Assembly (NCBI GenBank): GCA_013399695.1
Contig: VXAU01004744.1
Location: forward strand, 231,429 to 295,428
Direction of reading: 5' to 3'
DNA: 64,000 nt
From: Formicarius rufipectus
Taxonomy: Eukaryota > Chordata > Aves > Passeriformes > Formicariidae
The stretch's first letter is position 1; every line of letters begins with the position of its first letter. The notes beneath the pieces are model-generated. The model saw nothing but the letters and a program-made list of their open reading frames with translations. It was not told the DNA's origin and ran no database searches. Made by a program: the position numbers and the translations under genes. Below, one piece after another: positions 46,620 through 58,170 of the stretch.

Positions 46620-49600
46620 GTAGGAGCTGGCACCCACAGCTGGCACGGGGCTCAGCACCTGTCTGGGTCGGTGGCTGCTCTGCACCTGTCCTGAGCACAG
46701 TGCTGAACTCAGTGGCTGGCCAGTCCTGTGCTTCACTTTCTGCCTTCATTTGTATACATCAGAGTGCTGACTTGGTAACTGTCTAGTTTGGGGGCTTTCT
46801 TGTGCCTGTAACCACTTCATCAAGGACAGAGCTCAAAAAGCCAGCTATTGGGCATTGCTATGTTCTACCCTCAGGGCAAGACCCCAATTTCCAACACAAT
46901 GTGCCCAATCTGCCAGCTGTTGGTCTGCCTGGCCATTCTGCTGCATTTTCTCCACTTAGTCCCTTTGTGTCTGCCCAGCCTCTCTCAGACATACAGCAGG
47001 AGCAGCCCAGAAACCACACTCAGCAAGGACAATACTCAGATTATCCCACCTTTACCTGCCCTAAGGTAGGAAAAGGTGTCCACTGACCACCCCAGAGGAA
47101 GAAAGGCTTCCAGAGCTGGCAGGTGGCACAGCTTGGTCCTGGCAGAGTGGGCAGAGGAGGGAGCTGGCAAGAACTGGCAGCACCCCCTGAGCCCCTCCCA
47201 GCACACCCGCTGGGAGGCAAGAGCCCTGCAATACCCTGGAAACCATGAAAACTCGACGCTTTTGATTGTGTGACAATTTGTACTGACGCTTCAATTCTAT
47301 GGTCACATAGTCCTTGACTCCTCATCCTGCAGCAACAGCAAAGCTTGCAGACAGCACTGGATAGTGCCTTGGAATGATGCTGTGTGTTCTAGTTGATGTG
47401 GGTTTGAGGTAGGTGTTATTTGCAGGTTTAGAAAGTTTGTCCAAGTTTTTGATAGCATAATACCATGCCAGCATGAAATTTGAGATTTCTTGCTTTTTGA
47501 TGGTGCAGGTCAGCCAGTAACTTCTGATGTGTTGAATAAGGGCCATACAGTGCTGGTAACAAACAGGCACAGTGAGGTCTGTGTCCCTCACACCTCTCCT
47601 GAAGGGCTCCCCACTTTGGTCAAAGGGTAAGGTGCCAGCTGTGGCACGGCTCTGGTCCTGGCTCACTGTCATCGCAGTTCCCGGGGGCTGGGTGCCTGTT
47701 GTCCATTAACTAACCTGTACTATGGAAGAAAGGTCATGTGTGCAACTCAGAGAGGAAAAAACCCACCAAAAAACACACTGAGTTGTCTGTGCTGTGTTTC
47801 AGACCCGAGCTGACCCAGTTGTCTGTGGATTTGTGTTTCTGCACTGGGCAGGGTCACCCCACAGGGTAAAATACTGGTACAAACAATGCCATTGTGCTAC
47901 ACGTAAGAGATTTATTAGCAAACTCCATGTTGCAAGGCCTCAATCTGCCTGCCTTCTGATCCTTTCTGAATATGCTGTCAAGGCGGTTGATCTCAAATTT
48001 TGTGCTGTGTCTTTTGGGTTTGCATTGGTGTAGCATGACATTCAGGATTCCTTTACAGGCAACTGTGAAAAGCAGGGAAATCTATGTGAAATGCTTCCTA
48101 CTGGAGTCACCATCTGGCCAATATTCATCTTGTTTAGTGAAATACCAAGATATCCATAGAACGCAGGTGTTAATGCAGATCATAAGGCACAAGTGACCGC
48201 AGTAATAAACCAACATGCAATGAAACGAAATTAACGCACCTGGTGCTTGGATTTGAAAAGAATTTCAGTGCCTTTTTATTTTCCCTGCACACTGATGTGC
48301 ATTTTAATAGCTAGAACTTCAATCATCCCTTCACAACCAACCTTTAATTATATTAATTCCCTTAAAAAGTGAACTATAATGTTTGCTAGTAAATAATATT
48401 TCATAGTTTAGTTGGGGTGGGGAGTGGAGTGGAAGCACACATGAAACTCTATGCTGTGTAGTAACATTTTTGTGGCATGAAAAAACTGGTGTCCTTTTAC
48501 TGTCAGTCTGGTTCTGCTGCTAGCAAAGGTTTGTTTTCAGTCGTGTAAGCCTTGTTGGTACGTTCCAAGTGCCTTTGAACCAGCTGGAACAAATGAGAAG
48601 ATCCCAGGCAAGAAACAAAATGATTAAGCTCTCAATCACTGGATTTCACAGTGTGCTTTTCATCTCACCTCTGACCTGCATCATCAATGAATGCCTTTTT
48701 GCAAGGTAAAAAACACCCAGGAACATATTTGTTCCAGGCAGAACAAAATAAACAACCCAACACCAAAAATGTAGATTGTGTGTGTGTGTGTTACAGAAAA
48801 TCACAGTATTTTCAAATGTCCTCTCAGAACAGAGATCAGACCTGATCTCATTAGTCAGCTGGCAAATCCCAAGCAGACGGGGTATGTGTGGGGAAAGGGA
48901 GAGGTCGAAAAGTCAAAGACAGGGGTCATGGGCAATTTTTATTTTTGCATGGATATATCTCAAGGGTGGTCTGAAGGATGTGAGGAACATAAATCTGCAG
49001 GGATACTTGTACACCAACAGGGAGGGATGGTCCCCTCAAGTGACTTCCCAATCCAGTGCTATTTAATAGGGACTCAGAGTGTGCCAGCTCCCCAGAGAGA
49101 TCTGCTGCTGACTCACTTCCATTGCTCAATCCCATTCCCCAGACTCAACACGGTTGCAGGTCACACTGTGTTTTGCCACCAGTGGTCAGTCCTAAGCCAC
49201 CAGGAATGAACTGCTGACAGGCTGGGGCCACAGGCAAGGGTCAGCCACCACGGGCCAGTCACAGACAGGTCACTCCACCAATGTTACGGACTGTGGATAC
49301 ATTTTCACCTTCAGCAATGGAGCATCCCTAAAAAGCAGACTTTGGCTTCCAGTCAGCAAGGACAGGCTGATAAGGGTCACTGGCAAGTGACAGAATACCC
49401 TGTTGCCACACAGATGAGGGTACTTCAAGGGCCTCTGCAGTGTCCCCATCTTCCACTAGACAAAGGAAACTGGGAGAGGGACATGCTGCTGCATTTTATT
49501 GTCCTCAGACACAGACAAAGAAATTAAGGAATGCCTTCTGACCCCAGATTCTCTAACTGTGTCCCTGTAATGTTGCTTTCTTGGCAAGCCCTGGGAGAAT

Positions 49601-50840
49601 GGCACAGCCATCAGTGAGGTGGAAGTGTGTGGAGTGATGAGTGTGGCTGTTCACCTGTCTGAGCAGGGCTGCAAAAGGGCTGATGGGGATGTTCCCCCCC
49701 AGTGTCACCTGTCCCAGCATCCCTTCAATCCCTTCAATGACCTTACTCAATTTTAGGAAACAAACTACTTAGAGATTCCCTTGATGCATCCATTACAACC
49801 CACAGCCTACTAGCAGTTCTCCTCAGGCAGTTGACCTTACTCTTAACTTAGTAACCTCATAACAGAGTACCAGCAGTGAACAAGGCACATGCAACCCTCA
49901 AAGCAAACCCTCACTGAGAGAACAGAGTGCTGTGAGCAGAGCTAACCAGGCTCTCCTGAACTCCAACATTCATAAGGACTCAGACAAAAATCACTAATCT
50001 AATTTTTCACTTTTTGACCTAAGTCAGCTTTTGAGCCCAGGATTGGAGACGTGAAAGGTTAATGTATTAAGCTGTCTGCTCTTCAATTAGTCCCTAAATC
50101 CTGGGCACATTTACAAACTATTTGAAGATTTTAAATCTCACCTGATTTATGAGATGCCTTTTATAAGTTCAGATTGCCTTTACAGATGGTCACCATACAG
50201 GGCAATAAGGATAATTACTATACAGATTTACTATCAGGATGGAAATTTTAATTTCCAAAATAATGTACACCTGTTTATCCTGACACTGTGTCCCAGATGA
50301 GCATCTGAAATGTTAAACCCCAATGTCCCTTTATTTTCTTCATGCCTTGGAAGAGATATTGGTTGTACTGAGGACAGAGTAGGAGCTTGACAAACAGAGG
50401 CATAGAAATCCTTCTGCCACAGCAGCAATGCAAATAACTTGTTGAAAATAAAGCAATACATTATTGCAGCATCGAGAATTTATCTCAGATACTATTATAC
50501 AAATATACTCTTCAGAGGAAGCTTCTTGTTTTTTAAGGAATATGTTGACATTGGAGAGTTGTAAGGATGTGTGCCAGAAGTTATGGGTAGGCAGCTTAGC
50601 ATGTTTGCAAGTGGAGCTTCTACATCAATTAGAAACCTGAAGTCTCAGGTACACAGATTTTTTTAATTGTCTTTTAGTACATTGAAAGTCCTCTGGTGCC
50701 CTGAGAAGGCCCCTGAAGCCCCCACTGCTGCCAGGCAGAGCATAACTAACAGCCAGGCCCAGTGGTCCAGGAAAAGCCACAGTGCCATCAACACAAACAC
50801 TGAAGAAAAGGCCAGGGAAGATCTTCTTTTACAGGATAAG
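46620..50840. other. No gene; one short (TG)n
   Basis: Contains a TG microsatellite at 48777-48791. A 116-codon minus frame at 47322-47672 and a 143-codon plus frame at 48778-49209 are unrecognised; the latter begins inside the microsatellite. The AT-rich part at about 48190-48380, with AATTAA/TAATTA-type motifs, has the look of non-coding regulatory DNA, but this is untestable here. Confidence 0.5.
48777..48791 (+). repeat. (TG)7 microsatellite
   Basis: Seven TG units. They encode the MCVCV starts of the two open frames beginning here. Confidence 0.85.
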
Positions 50841-51081
50841 AGATCATAGAATGATAGAATTGCTTACATTGGAAAAGACCTTTAACATCATCAAGTTAAC
50901 CCAGAACAGCCAAGTCCACCACTGACCCACGTCCCTAAGTGCCACATTTACATGTGTTTTAGATAGGATTGGTGACACCACCACTTACCTGGGCAGCCTG
51001 CTCCAATGCTTGACAACCATTTTGGTGAAGAAAATTTTCCTAATGACCAATCTAAACCTTCCCTGGCACAGCTGGAATTGG
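50841..51081 (-). mobile_element. CR1 LINE 3' fragment (about 240 bp)
   Basis: Read from the plus strand, the antisense CR1 3' end starts with 'agatcatagaatgatagaat' and continues through 'ggaaaagacctttaacatca', 'cacttacctgggcagcctg', 'ctccaatgcttgacaacc' and 'aatctaaaccttccctggca'. Order and spacing follow CR1. Divergence is visible, so it is an old copy with no coding capacity. Confidence 0.9.
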
Positions 51082-51801
51082 CTGCCAATCTATTAGCTCA
51101 GCTGAAATAAAGGACTGGATTGTAGGCTGAAGTCTGACACCCCACTCAGTAAAGGGAACCCAAACACTACATGTTATCGTGTGACAAAGAGGACCAGTTG
51201 CCAATGAAAGACCGAATCTCCCAGAGTTTTTACTGGTAGAAAGCCAGTTACCTGGCTGTCAGGCAATGGACATGAATCACACCCAAAACTCATGATTCAT
51301 AGTTGCTCACGAGGCTGAGCATCCTCAGGTATTTCAATATCAAAGAGAGGTAGCAATTTTCAACAACTTTTCATTCAAGTGAGTTCAAACCAGCCATGCA
51401 GAAGGGAAGAGCCTGTGTGCAGCCCTGGCCTCTGGCTCCTCAGAGCCGCTGTGCACTGTTGCAGAGGAGATCTGTCCAAAAAGATGCCAGAAAAACTTTG
51501 TTCATGTGGCCTTTACAGATATCCATCAGATCTGTTGCTGTTGTTGAATACGCTCTTTGTTCAAAAAGTGTAATGCCTGGGAAGGACTTTCACCCATCAC
51601 TGTTTGAAGAACAAGGAATAGCTCATTCCTTTTTTTTTTTTCCTCAGCAGACCAAGTCCTTTATGCAGAAATATTGTATTATGTGCATTTGGAAGAGAGA
51701 GGATAAGGAGTGAGAAGGAGAATTGCCAGGATCCCAGCACTATCAATTGCTGTCAGCTCTGCTCTGGGAATAGTGTGTAGCTGTTAATTGCTGCTGCAGA
51801 T

Positions 51802-51815
51802 CCAGCAGATGGTGG
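51802..51815 (+). promoter_or_regulatory. CTCF-like motif
   Basis: CCAGCAGATGGTGG matches 13 of 14 positions of CCASYAGRKGGCRS, with T instead of C at the twelfth position. Low-to-moderate support. Confidence 0.3.
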
Positions 51816-53620
51816 GTAAGACATTGTATTTAATGGCGCCCCTCAAAAAAGAGTGGCATCTGTTTGTTTAATTTCTTGGCAACAGAATGGCAGATTTAAA
51901 AAAACAAACAAACCAAATTGGACATTTAGATATGAATGTCCTCCTAGCAGATTATAAATGTTTTAAGATAAATAGGTCAAATTAAGGAAAATATCAATTG
52001 ACACATTTGAGAAATAAGACAAACTTTCAGATATTGGCTCTTTCAAAAATTAGATTTTCAACATACAGCAATTAAACTCTTTAAAGAGGCTTTTTAATGA
52101 AACATTGACACTATCCTTTTGACTGTGAACTTGTCTAAGTGTTTGTAGAACTGTTACAAACACTAATTCAGAAATTAATCCATTCTGCCTGTCTCTTTCT
52201 CTCTGACACAACCCTTGAGATCAAAATGTGAACTCCCGATCTAGACTCTTGAATTGTGCGCATCTCCTACATCTAAAAACAGCGGCAGAAAACAAGGCAG
52301 AAAGCATCTGCAGTCCCTCTCTTTAACAGCTGGAATGAGCAACTCTGCGGAGCTGTTGCTGTGGCTATTGCTGTCATAGGTCCAGTATTAATGCAATTTC
52401 TCGTGCTCCTGGAGATTCACTGCACTAGAAATTGCCATAGCAGAGTGTGCCATGGATCCATCTATAGTAGGGTATTACATTGTCTCTAACAGTGATCAAA
52501 GCTGGATGTTTTGTACAAGAATGTAAACGCCCTGGACCTTTATTGTGTCCGCAGTGCTGCACAATGGGAAATCCTTCCTATCCACACTCGGTGAGCACAC
52601 AGCCTTCCCAAGCATGAGTATGGTTGACTATGCATATCTCCCCCAGGTACATTTTTCTGGGAAATCTTCTGCACCATTTGCCAGATTTTAGGCATGTTTC
52701 ATACTTTCCCTGTTTTAAAGCAGAGTTTGAATAGGATGCTTAAACTGAGTAACAGCCCACATGGCCTCTCTTGTTTCCAGCTGCTGACACAAAAAAAATG
52801 CTGCTGCTCACTTTTTCCTAACAGCTAACTCTCATCCGTGTTCATTGCTGCAGGCTAGACAGAGTCTACCCCATCCATGCCAGAAAGTTGTTCCCTTGGA
52901 CTTTTTTCCAGATCACAGCTGCTGCGAGGCTGTGCCACTCGGGCACGTGTCTGTGTGGCCGCGCTGGGACCACGCTCTGGCAGGACTGGTGGGCAGAAGC
53001 CCACAGCCCACAGCTGCTGACATTGCTGCACTGCTCAAGTGTGTCCTCTCTGGCATGTTTTGCTGGTGGCTCTGTGTTGGCTGAAGTGATGTTGTGTTTT
53101 TTTTCAGGGGCTGATTTTGTTTCAGGCGGTAGAAATGCTCTTGCAGTTCCCCTGACAGCAGGTCTGGGTGCAGCGGTGCACAAATCTGTGCATGCCTCAG
53201 AAGAGCTTTCTCAGGCAAGTGCCAGTTGACTGCCACTGCAATTTTTCCAGGTGAAAAAGCCCAGAGTAAAGATTCAGTTTAATCTGTGTGGCTCTGTACC
53301 ACTGGTGCAGGCTGGCATTGGGCCACAAGGGGTAACTGACTTCTCCCAAAGTTTTCTTGAGCAGTAAGAGTGTGTTATACTGAGCCATTGGAATCTACCT
53401 GGATGCATAATCCCCTCCTCAGCCTGACCCGAGCCCCCCTCTCCCAGGTTTTTTGTCCTATTACACATGCACATGGAAATAAAGGTGAAACACCAAAGCC
53501 ATAAACAAACTCTTAATATTTCACTCTGGTGATTGCACTCTTCAGGAAAACATGTACCTAAATATAGTTACAGGCTGTAGTCAAACAATATTTTTACGAC
53601 TCTTAATTAAGGATACCTCA

Positions 53621-53665
53621 GATTTATTTTTTTTTAATTTTTTTTTATTTTTTATTTTTTTTTTT
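53621..53665. repeat. T-rich low-complexity tract
   Basis: About 45 bases of T with a few A interruptions. Confidence 0.8.
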
Positions 53666-56599
53666 ACCATTGGGGGCATAGTTTTGTGAACATTATAGCT
53701 GCTAAAATAAAGGAGGGTTGAGTTGTTCACGTTGTCTACAGACTTTGATAAAGTCTGGTGAGCTATGATGGAGCAAAACTCAGCTTCCCTATCTGTGAAT
53801 AGGACATAGGAACATGCAGATAATGGTAATGTACAATTTTTCTCCCTCACAGAGATAAAAACAAGAACTATCCAGTCTTACTATTACGATTTCAGCATCT
53901 TATATTCTCATGTCAGCAGAAGCCCAGGACTGTTAAAAATATGATAGTGTTCTTATTTCAGATGAGAGCTTTTTCTGATTAAAATTTTTATCAGGTGAAG
54001 GGAAAATTAAATGTCTATGTGATGGGACATTATGTAAGGTTTGTTCTTTTTTTCCTCTCTGGCTTACTGTTAATAGAACTTGTATCAGACTGCCTTTTCA
54101 AGATTTGCTGCTAGAAGCTGTGCTAGGAAGACACTTCCCCATACCCTAAGTTGATACTTGATTTCACAAATGAAGTCAGTATCATCTTGATCAAACAGAG
54201 CCACTCCTCTGACAAGAAAAGCATCCTGTAGTGAATCAGGACATATGGAACAGGCCCAGTTCTATTGAAACTAAAATAAGCATGGAAAGGTCTCAAAAGA
54301 GATAATTTAAATGCCTCTCATGGCTCTCACCACATATCACATGCCTGGCCTACAAAAGGTTAGGCTGGAAAAATCTATTTACCTACCTTGCAAAAAGGGG
54401 GAAAGAAAAACCCCCAACAAACCAAAACCAAACACCTCGGCAACATTCTTAATTAAAAGATAAGGAAATGTTCCTCCTAAATACTCACACCTTGTGCTTA
54501 TCTATGACATTTCTGCTAAGGAGCTGAAAAAAACAGACGACGACTGTTATCTGCACTGGTTCAGCCTGTGCCAGATGAGGGATGTAACTCAGTTTGCCGC
54601 AAACCTCCAACCACCCGAGGCACCGAGCCCGGCGTGCCGGGACAGGCTGTGCCCGCACACCTGGCTCCTGCCACACATCACCTCTGCCTGCGACAGCCGA
54701 CTGCCCTCCTGGCTATTTTCATGATCGCGGGGAAATGGTAGATACGGAAAACCCTCCTATCACCCTTTATTTTGTTTATGCTCTTCTGCATAAAGAATAC
54801 AGCCACTGGGATCTGGTTTTATGGTTAGCTTAGAAAATATCGGCAGTGAGTATTTAAAGAAAGACTTGGACATGTCTGTCCCTTCATGTCCGTCCTGTAG
54901 CACTGCTTTGCAGCATGACTGATTAACCTTGTGATATAAATACAGGGTCTCACCGGCAAACACTGAGTGGAGTGCGAATGACAAAATCTCAAGTGCCAAA
55001 TATAACCAGTGCATCACCACGGAGATGGGAACAGGTAGGCAATTTTTCTGACAAACTGTCTAAGATTTCCCTTTTCCCAGTCAGCCTTCCTTCTATTTTC
55101 TACCTCAGCTTCTGTAGACTCATCTTCTAATTTTTCCCTGATGATGCCCTTTGCAGCATTTGTGCCTTTCCTGTGCTGGCAGCCATCCCTTTATAGAGCT
55201 CTGTGCTCATTCACAAAAGTCAGCTGGGTAGAGAGGCCCCGTTTCCTATTTTAGGGCACATTCCTGTTTTCATGCTTTTGGTGAGGCTTGTACTTTCATC
55301 AAGAATGAGACACCATTGCTGTATGCTTGTTTTGTTTTTTTTTTTAATTTTAGTTAGCTTTTGTTGCCCCATTGAAAGGGAAAACCAGGCCCCAGAATAA
55401 GTGGTCATTTATTGCCTCCTTTCAGGTGATTATTTTCTTTCGTAGACAGGGTATTTTAATACTTCACTCTTCTCAAAGGAAGAACAAATAAATAACATTA
55501 CTGCATTTGGTCTACTTCCATTTTCTTACAAGACAGTTGCTTTTCCCCAAACTGGCTCGAATTATTTTCAGTGGAGGTTGAAATTGATAGTGAATGCTAG
55601 CTTTTTGTTTTGTTTTGTTTAATCTGTCTGAGATTATTTTCTCCCATGACTTCTCACTTACTTTTCTGCTTTCGAAGTGTTCCTTTCAGGAGAACCATAA
55701 CACAGTGCAGCACAGGAGTAAAGAACAGCATCCTGTTTCTTCCCTAGGATGGCAAGGCCATGCTATGACACCGCAGGCTGCTGGGCTACAGGGCTGACCT
55801 CCTGTACCAGGTACAGCATCACTTGGAGATGTTTTCAGGCAAAAGTGATCTGCTTCCTAAAACACTAATCCTGACCTGCACGTCAGCAGCTGCAACTCTG
55901 AGGTCTGTGGCTGCAGTGGGAAGGATATAACAGAGGAACTTCAGCCAGAGGAAAGGCTGCAAGTGTCACACATGGTACCAGAGATCACTGGCATGTGATT
56001 AGCAACAGGCATGGCAACAGCAGAGGAAAAAAATCTGTTAAAATATTGTATAAATATGTCTCTGTTATGGGGAAGAACAACAGAAATTTAGACAGGGTAT
56101 CAAAATGTGTTTGGTCATATGCAGGAAAACAAAAGTTACTTCCAAGAGGATTAGTGTTTCTCTACAGAGTCATTGAAATCAATATCCTCAAAGCTCTTTG
56201 CCATCTCTGAAGCTCAAGTCTTCAAACTGGTTTAACATGCTTTGTCAGAATGCAGAAAACCCCAGCCAGCCAAAGAAAACCCAAACCCCTGAGCCCACTA
56301 TTTGGAGTAGTTTGTCAGCACTTCACACAAGCACTAATGAAATGAGGTTCAGCAGTCTTGAGCTTTGCAATCTTTTTAAAAATTATGTTTTTATTGCACT
56401 TGAAATAAAAAGGAGTTTGTATATGAAAATCAAAGTACTGCACGCCTCAAAAGATAACAGAAGTTTATTACACTATAAAGGCTTTCAGCATATGTGAATC
56501 CTTATTTTATCTGAACACATTAGCATAGTTATTAGTCATTCTAAATGATTAAATTTCCTTCTCATCCACCTAATCTGCATTATAAGTGAATATACTTAA

Positions 56600-56770
56600 G
56601 AGAAATTCACTTTGTTGATAAAGCACTGACTTGGCAGTCAGGAGACAGGGTTTGTTTCTGGGCCTGACTTATGACCTCTTGAGTTGTCCCAAGTTGGTAA
56701 TTTTGCCTTGAAATGCCTCAGCCTCTCAGACTGACCGGTATTATTGACCCATCTGAACAAACACATCAAT
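56600..56770 (+). mobile_element. MIR/CORE-like SINE relic
   Basis: TTCACTTTGTTGATAAAGCAC (56606-56626) resembles an A box (TAGCTCAGTTGGTAGAGCAC). 'Ggcagtcaggagacaggg' and GGTTTGTTTCT (56649-56659) mark the B-box region at normal tRNA spacing. The following 'tgacttatgacctcttgag', 'tgtcccaagttggtaa' and 'atgcctcagcctctcag' match the MIR core order (tgtgaccttgggcaagt, cacttaacctctctgtgcctcag). It is ancient and decayed, without a visible target-site duplication. Confidence 0.65.
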
Positions 56771-57479
56771 ATCAATACCAATATCCATAAATATCCTATC
56801 AATATTTTAAACCGTTTCACAGTGTTTCGGTATTTATTGCCGTAGGAAACCCTGTTAATGATGTTTAATGAAAAGGGGGAAACTATCAGACTGTGGATAT
56901 TGATGTGCTTTGGTATCCATGGAGTGACCTTAAACCATTGCATCTTAAAAACTGCTAGTCTCAAACTTGTAGTAACATGCCATTATTTGATGATGATGAT
57001 GATGATGATGAATGAAAAAAGGCAGAGATCCCCCTTACAGTAGTGGCAGCTCCTGTGACTTAGGGCACTGTCTCCACTTGGATCCATAGCCATTTTTTTT
57101 CCGCAGCAATTGCTGGGAAGGAATTAACTCACAGTGTGTTTGAATGGAAACCAAACAAAAATTAGTTTTGAACTGTTAATTTGGTTATGCTCTTGGTCAA
57201 AGACCATGTTCTCTCCTTCCTACCTTTTTAGCCTCGTGTCCTGCCACAGTGGCAATCTGTGGGAGCCTGATGGTGAGTGTGGCTGCACAAAGGTAATGTG
57301 ATTGTCTTTTTCCCCAGAAGGGATGGTCTCTAGATGTGCCTGTACTCCTGAGGAAGTCCATAAGCCTTGGTCACAAACCACACATGAAGAAGAGCAGTCA
57401 AGTACCCCACAGCTCCTTGTTCAGAGGGGCTGGTGCTGGGAGCTCTGCGTGCCCTTCCCAGGAGAGCAGGTAACTGCCT
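56771..57479. other. No gene; one (TGA)n microsatellite
   Basis: A TGA trinucleotide repeat of about eight units lies at 56988-57012. Short frames here are unrecognised. The LINE at 57480 may extend into this part beyond recognition. Confidence 0.5.
56988..57012 (+). repeat. (TGA)8 microsatellite
   Basis: About eight perfect TGA units. They give a poly-methionine stretch in one frame. Confidence 0.9.
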
Positions 57480-58170
57480 GCTGATCACACGTCCCCATTA
57501 GGGTAAGCCTTCACTTCTATTTTGGTTTTGGTGAGCCTCAGAAAGTTGATTCTTGGTCTCTTTTGCGTGTTATTTACCACTTGGGACCATACATATGGCT
57601 CATTTTTTTTACAGCCAAACCAAACCTGTGTTAGTACATTCAATAACAAATGAAGTCCTTTCTGACCTTGGTATGAAGAGCTGAAAAAGGACTGTGGTAG
57701 TTTGCTTAGTAGGGTGGGGCTGGTACCATTAAATAGTTGAATTCCCCTATGGGTCAATAGCATAGAGAATGAAAAAAAAGTCACTAGATGATTGTGGAAG
57801 GATCACCTCTGATTTAGTCATATTTCCATGAAGCCTTGCTCCAGTGAAGTAATGCTCCAGGACTACTTCAGGCATTGAACAGAGATTTGTGTTTTACTGA
57901 GATAAAGCAGGATGTCATCTGTGAAAAGAGCAATTTATGTCCTTTGTCATGGATTGTGATGCCTCGAATCTCTGGAGACTTTCTGATAGCTATTGCTAGC
58001 GGTTCAGTGGACAGAGCAATCAGAGGAGGTGACAAAGGACACACTTGCCTTCTGCCTCTCTAAGGAAAAAGTCATTCAAATAAAGGAGTCTCCGAGAGTC
58101 ATTCAAACAAATGAATGCACACCCTCTGGCTTTCTGTGGGCTTAATGAACCCTATTCACCAGAAGCACAG
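57480..58170 (-). pseudogene. Decayed L1/Tx1-type LINE reverse-transcriptase relic
   Basis: Translation of the minus strand gives successive motifs of an L1/Tx1-superfamily reverse transcriptase. They are a CPLSPPLIALSTEPLAIAIR block (about 57982-58043), a F-T-D-D active-site box corresponding to the usual F/Y-A-D-D (about 57910-57925), an NMTKSEVILP segment (about 57800-57820) and a KRPRINFLRL segment typical of the C-terminal side (about 57536-57565). The blocks lie in the right order but in different frames with several stops, so the copy is dead. They differ from CR1, whose enzyme has a quite different PQG-VLGP context. The 5' limit is uncertain: weak similarity fades at about 58170. No 3' tail was found. 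Bird genomes are dominated by CR1, so an L1-type relic is noteworthy. Confidence 0.72.

Larger units (their letters stand above)
51082..56599. other. No gene; T-rich tract and two GC-richer patches
   Basis: T-rich low-complexity DNA at 53621-53665. GC-richer patches at about 52850-53230 and 54580-54715 contain overlapping frames of up to 113 codons. Both patches have more CpG than their surroundings, but no promoter elements or domains were recognised. Confidence 0.45.

Noticed and set aside
48776..49209. Two overlapping frames of 96 and 143 codons
   Set aside because: Both begin within a TG microsatellite and have no recognisable domain.
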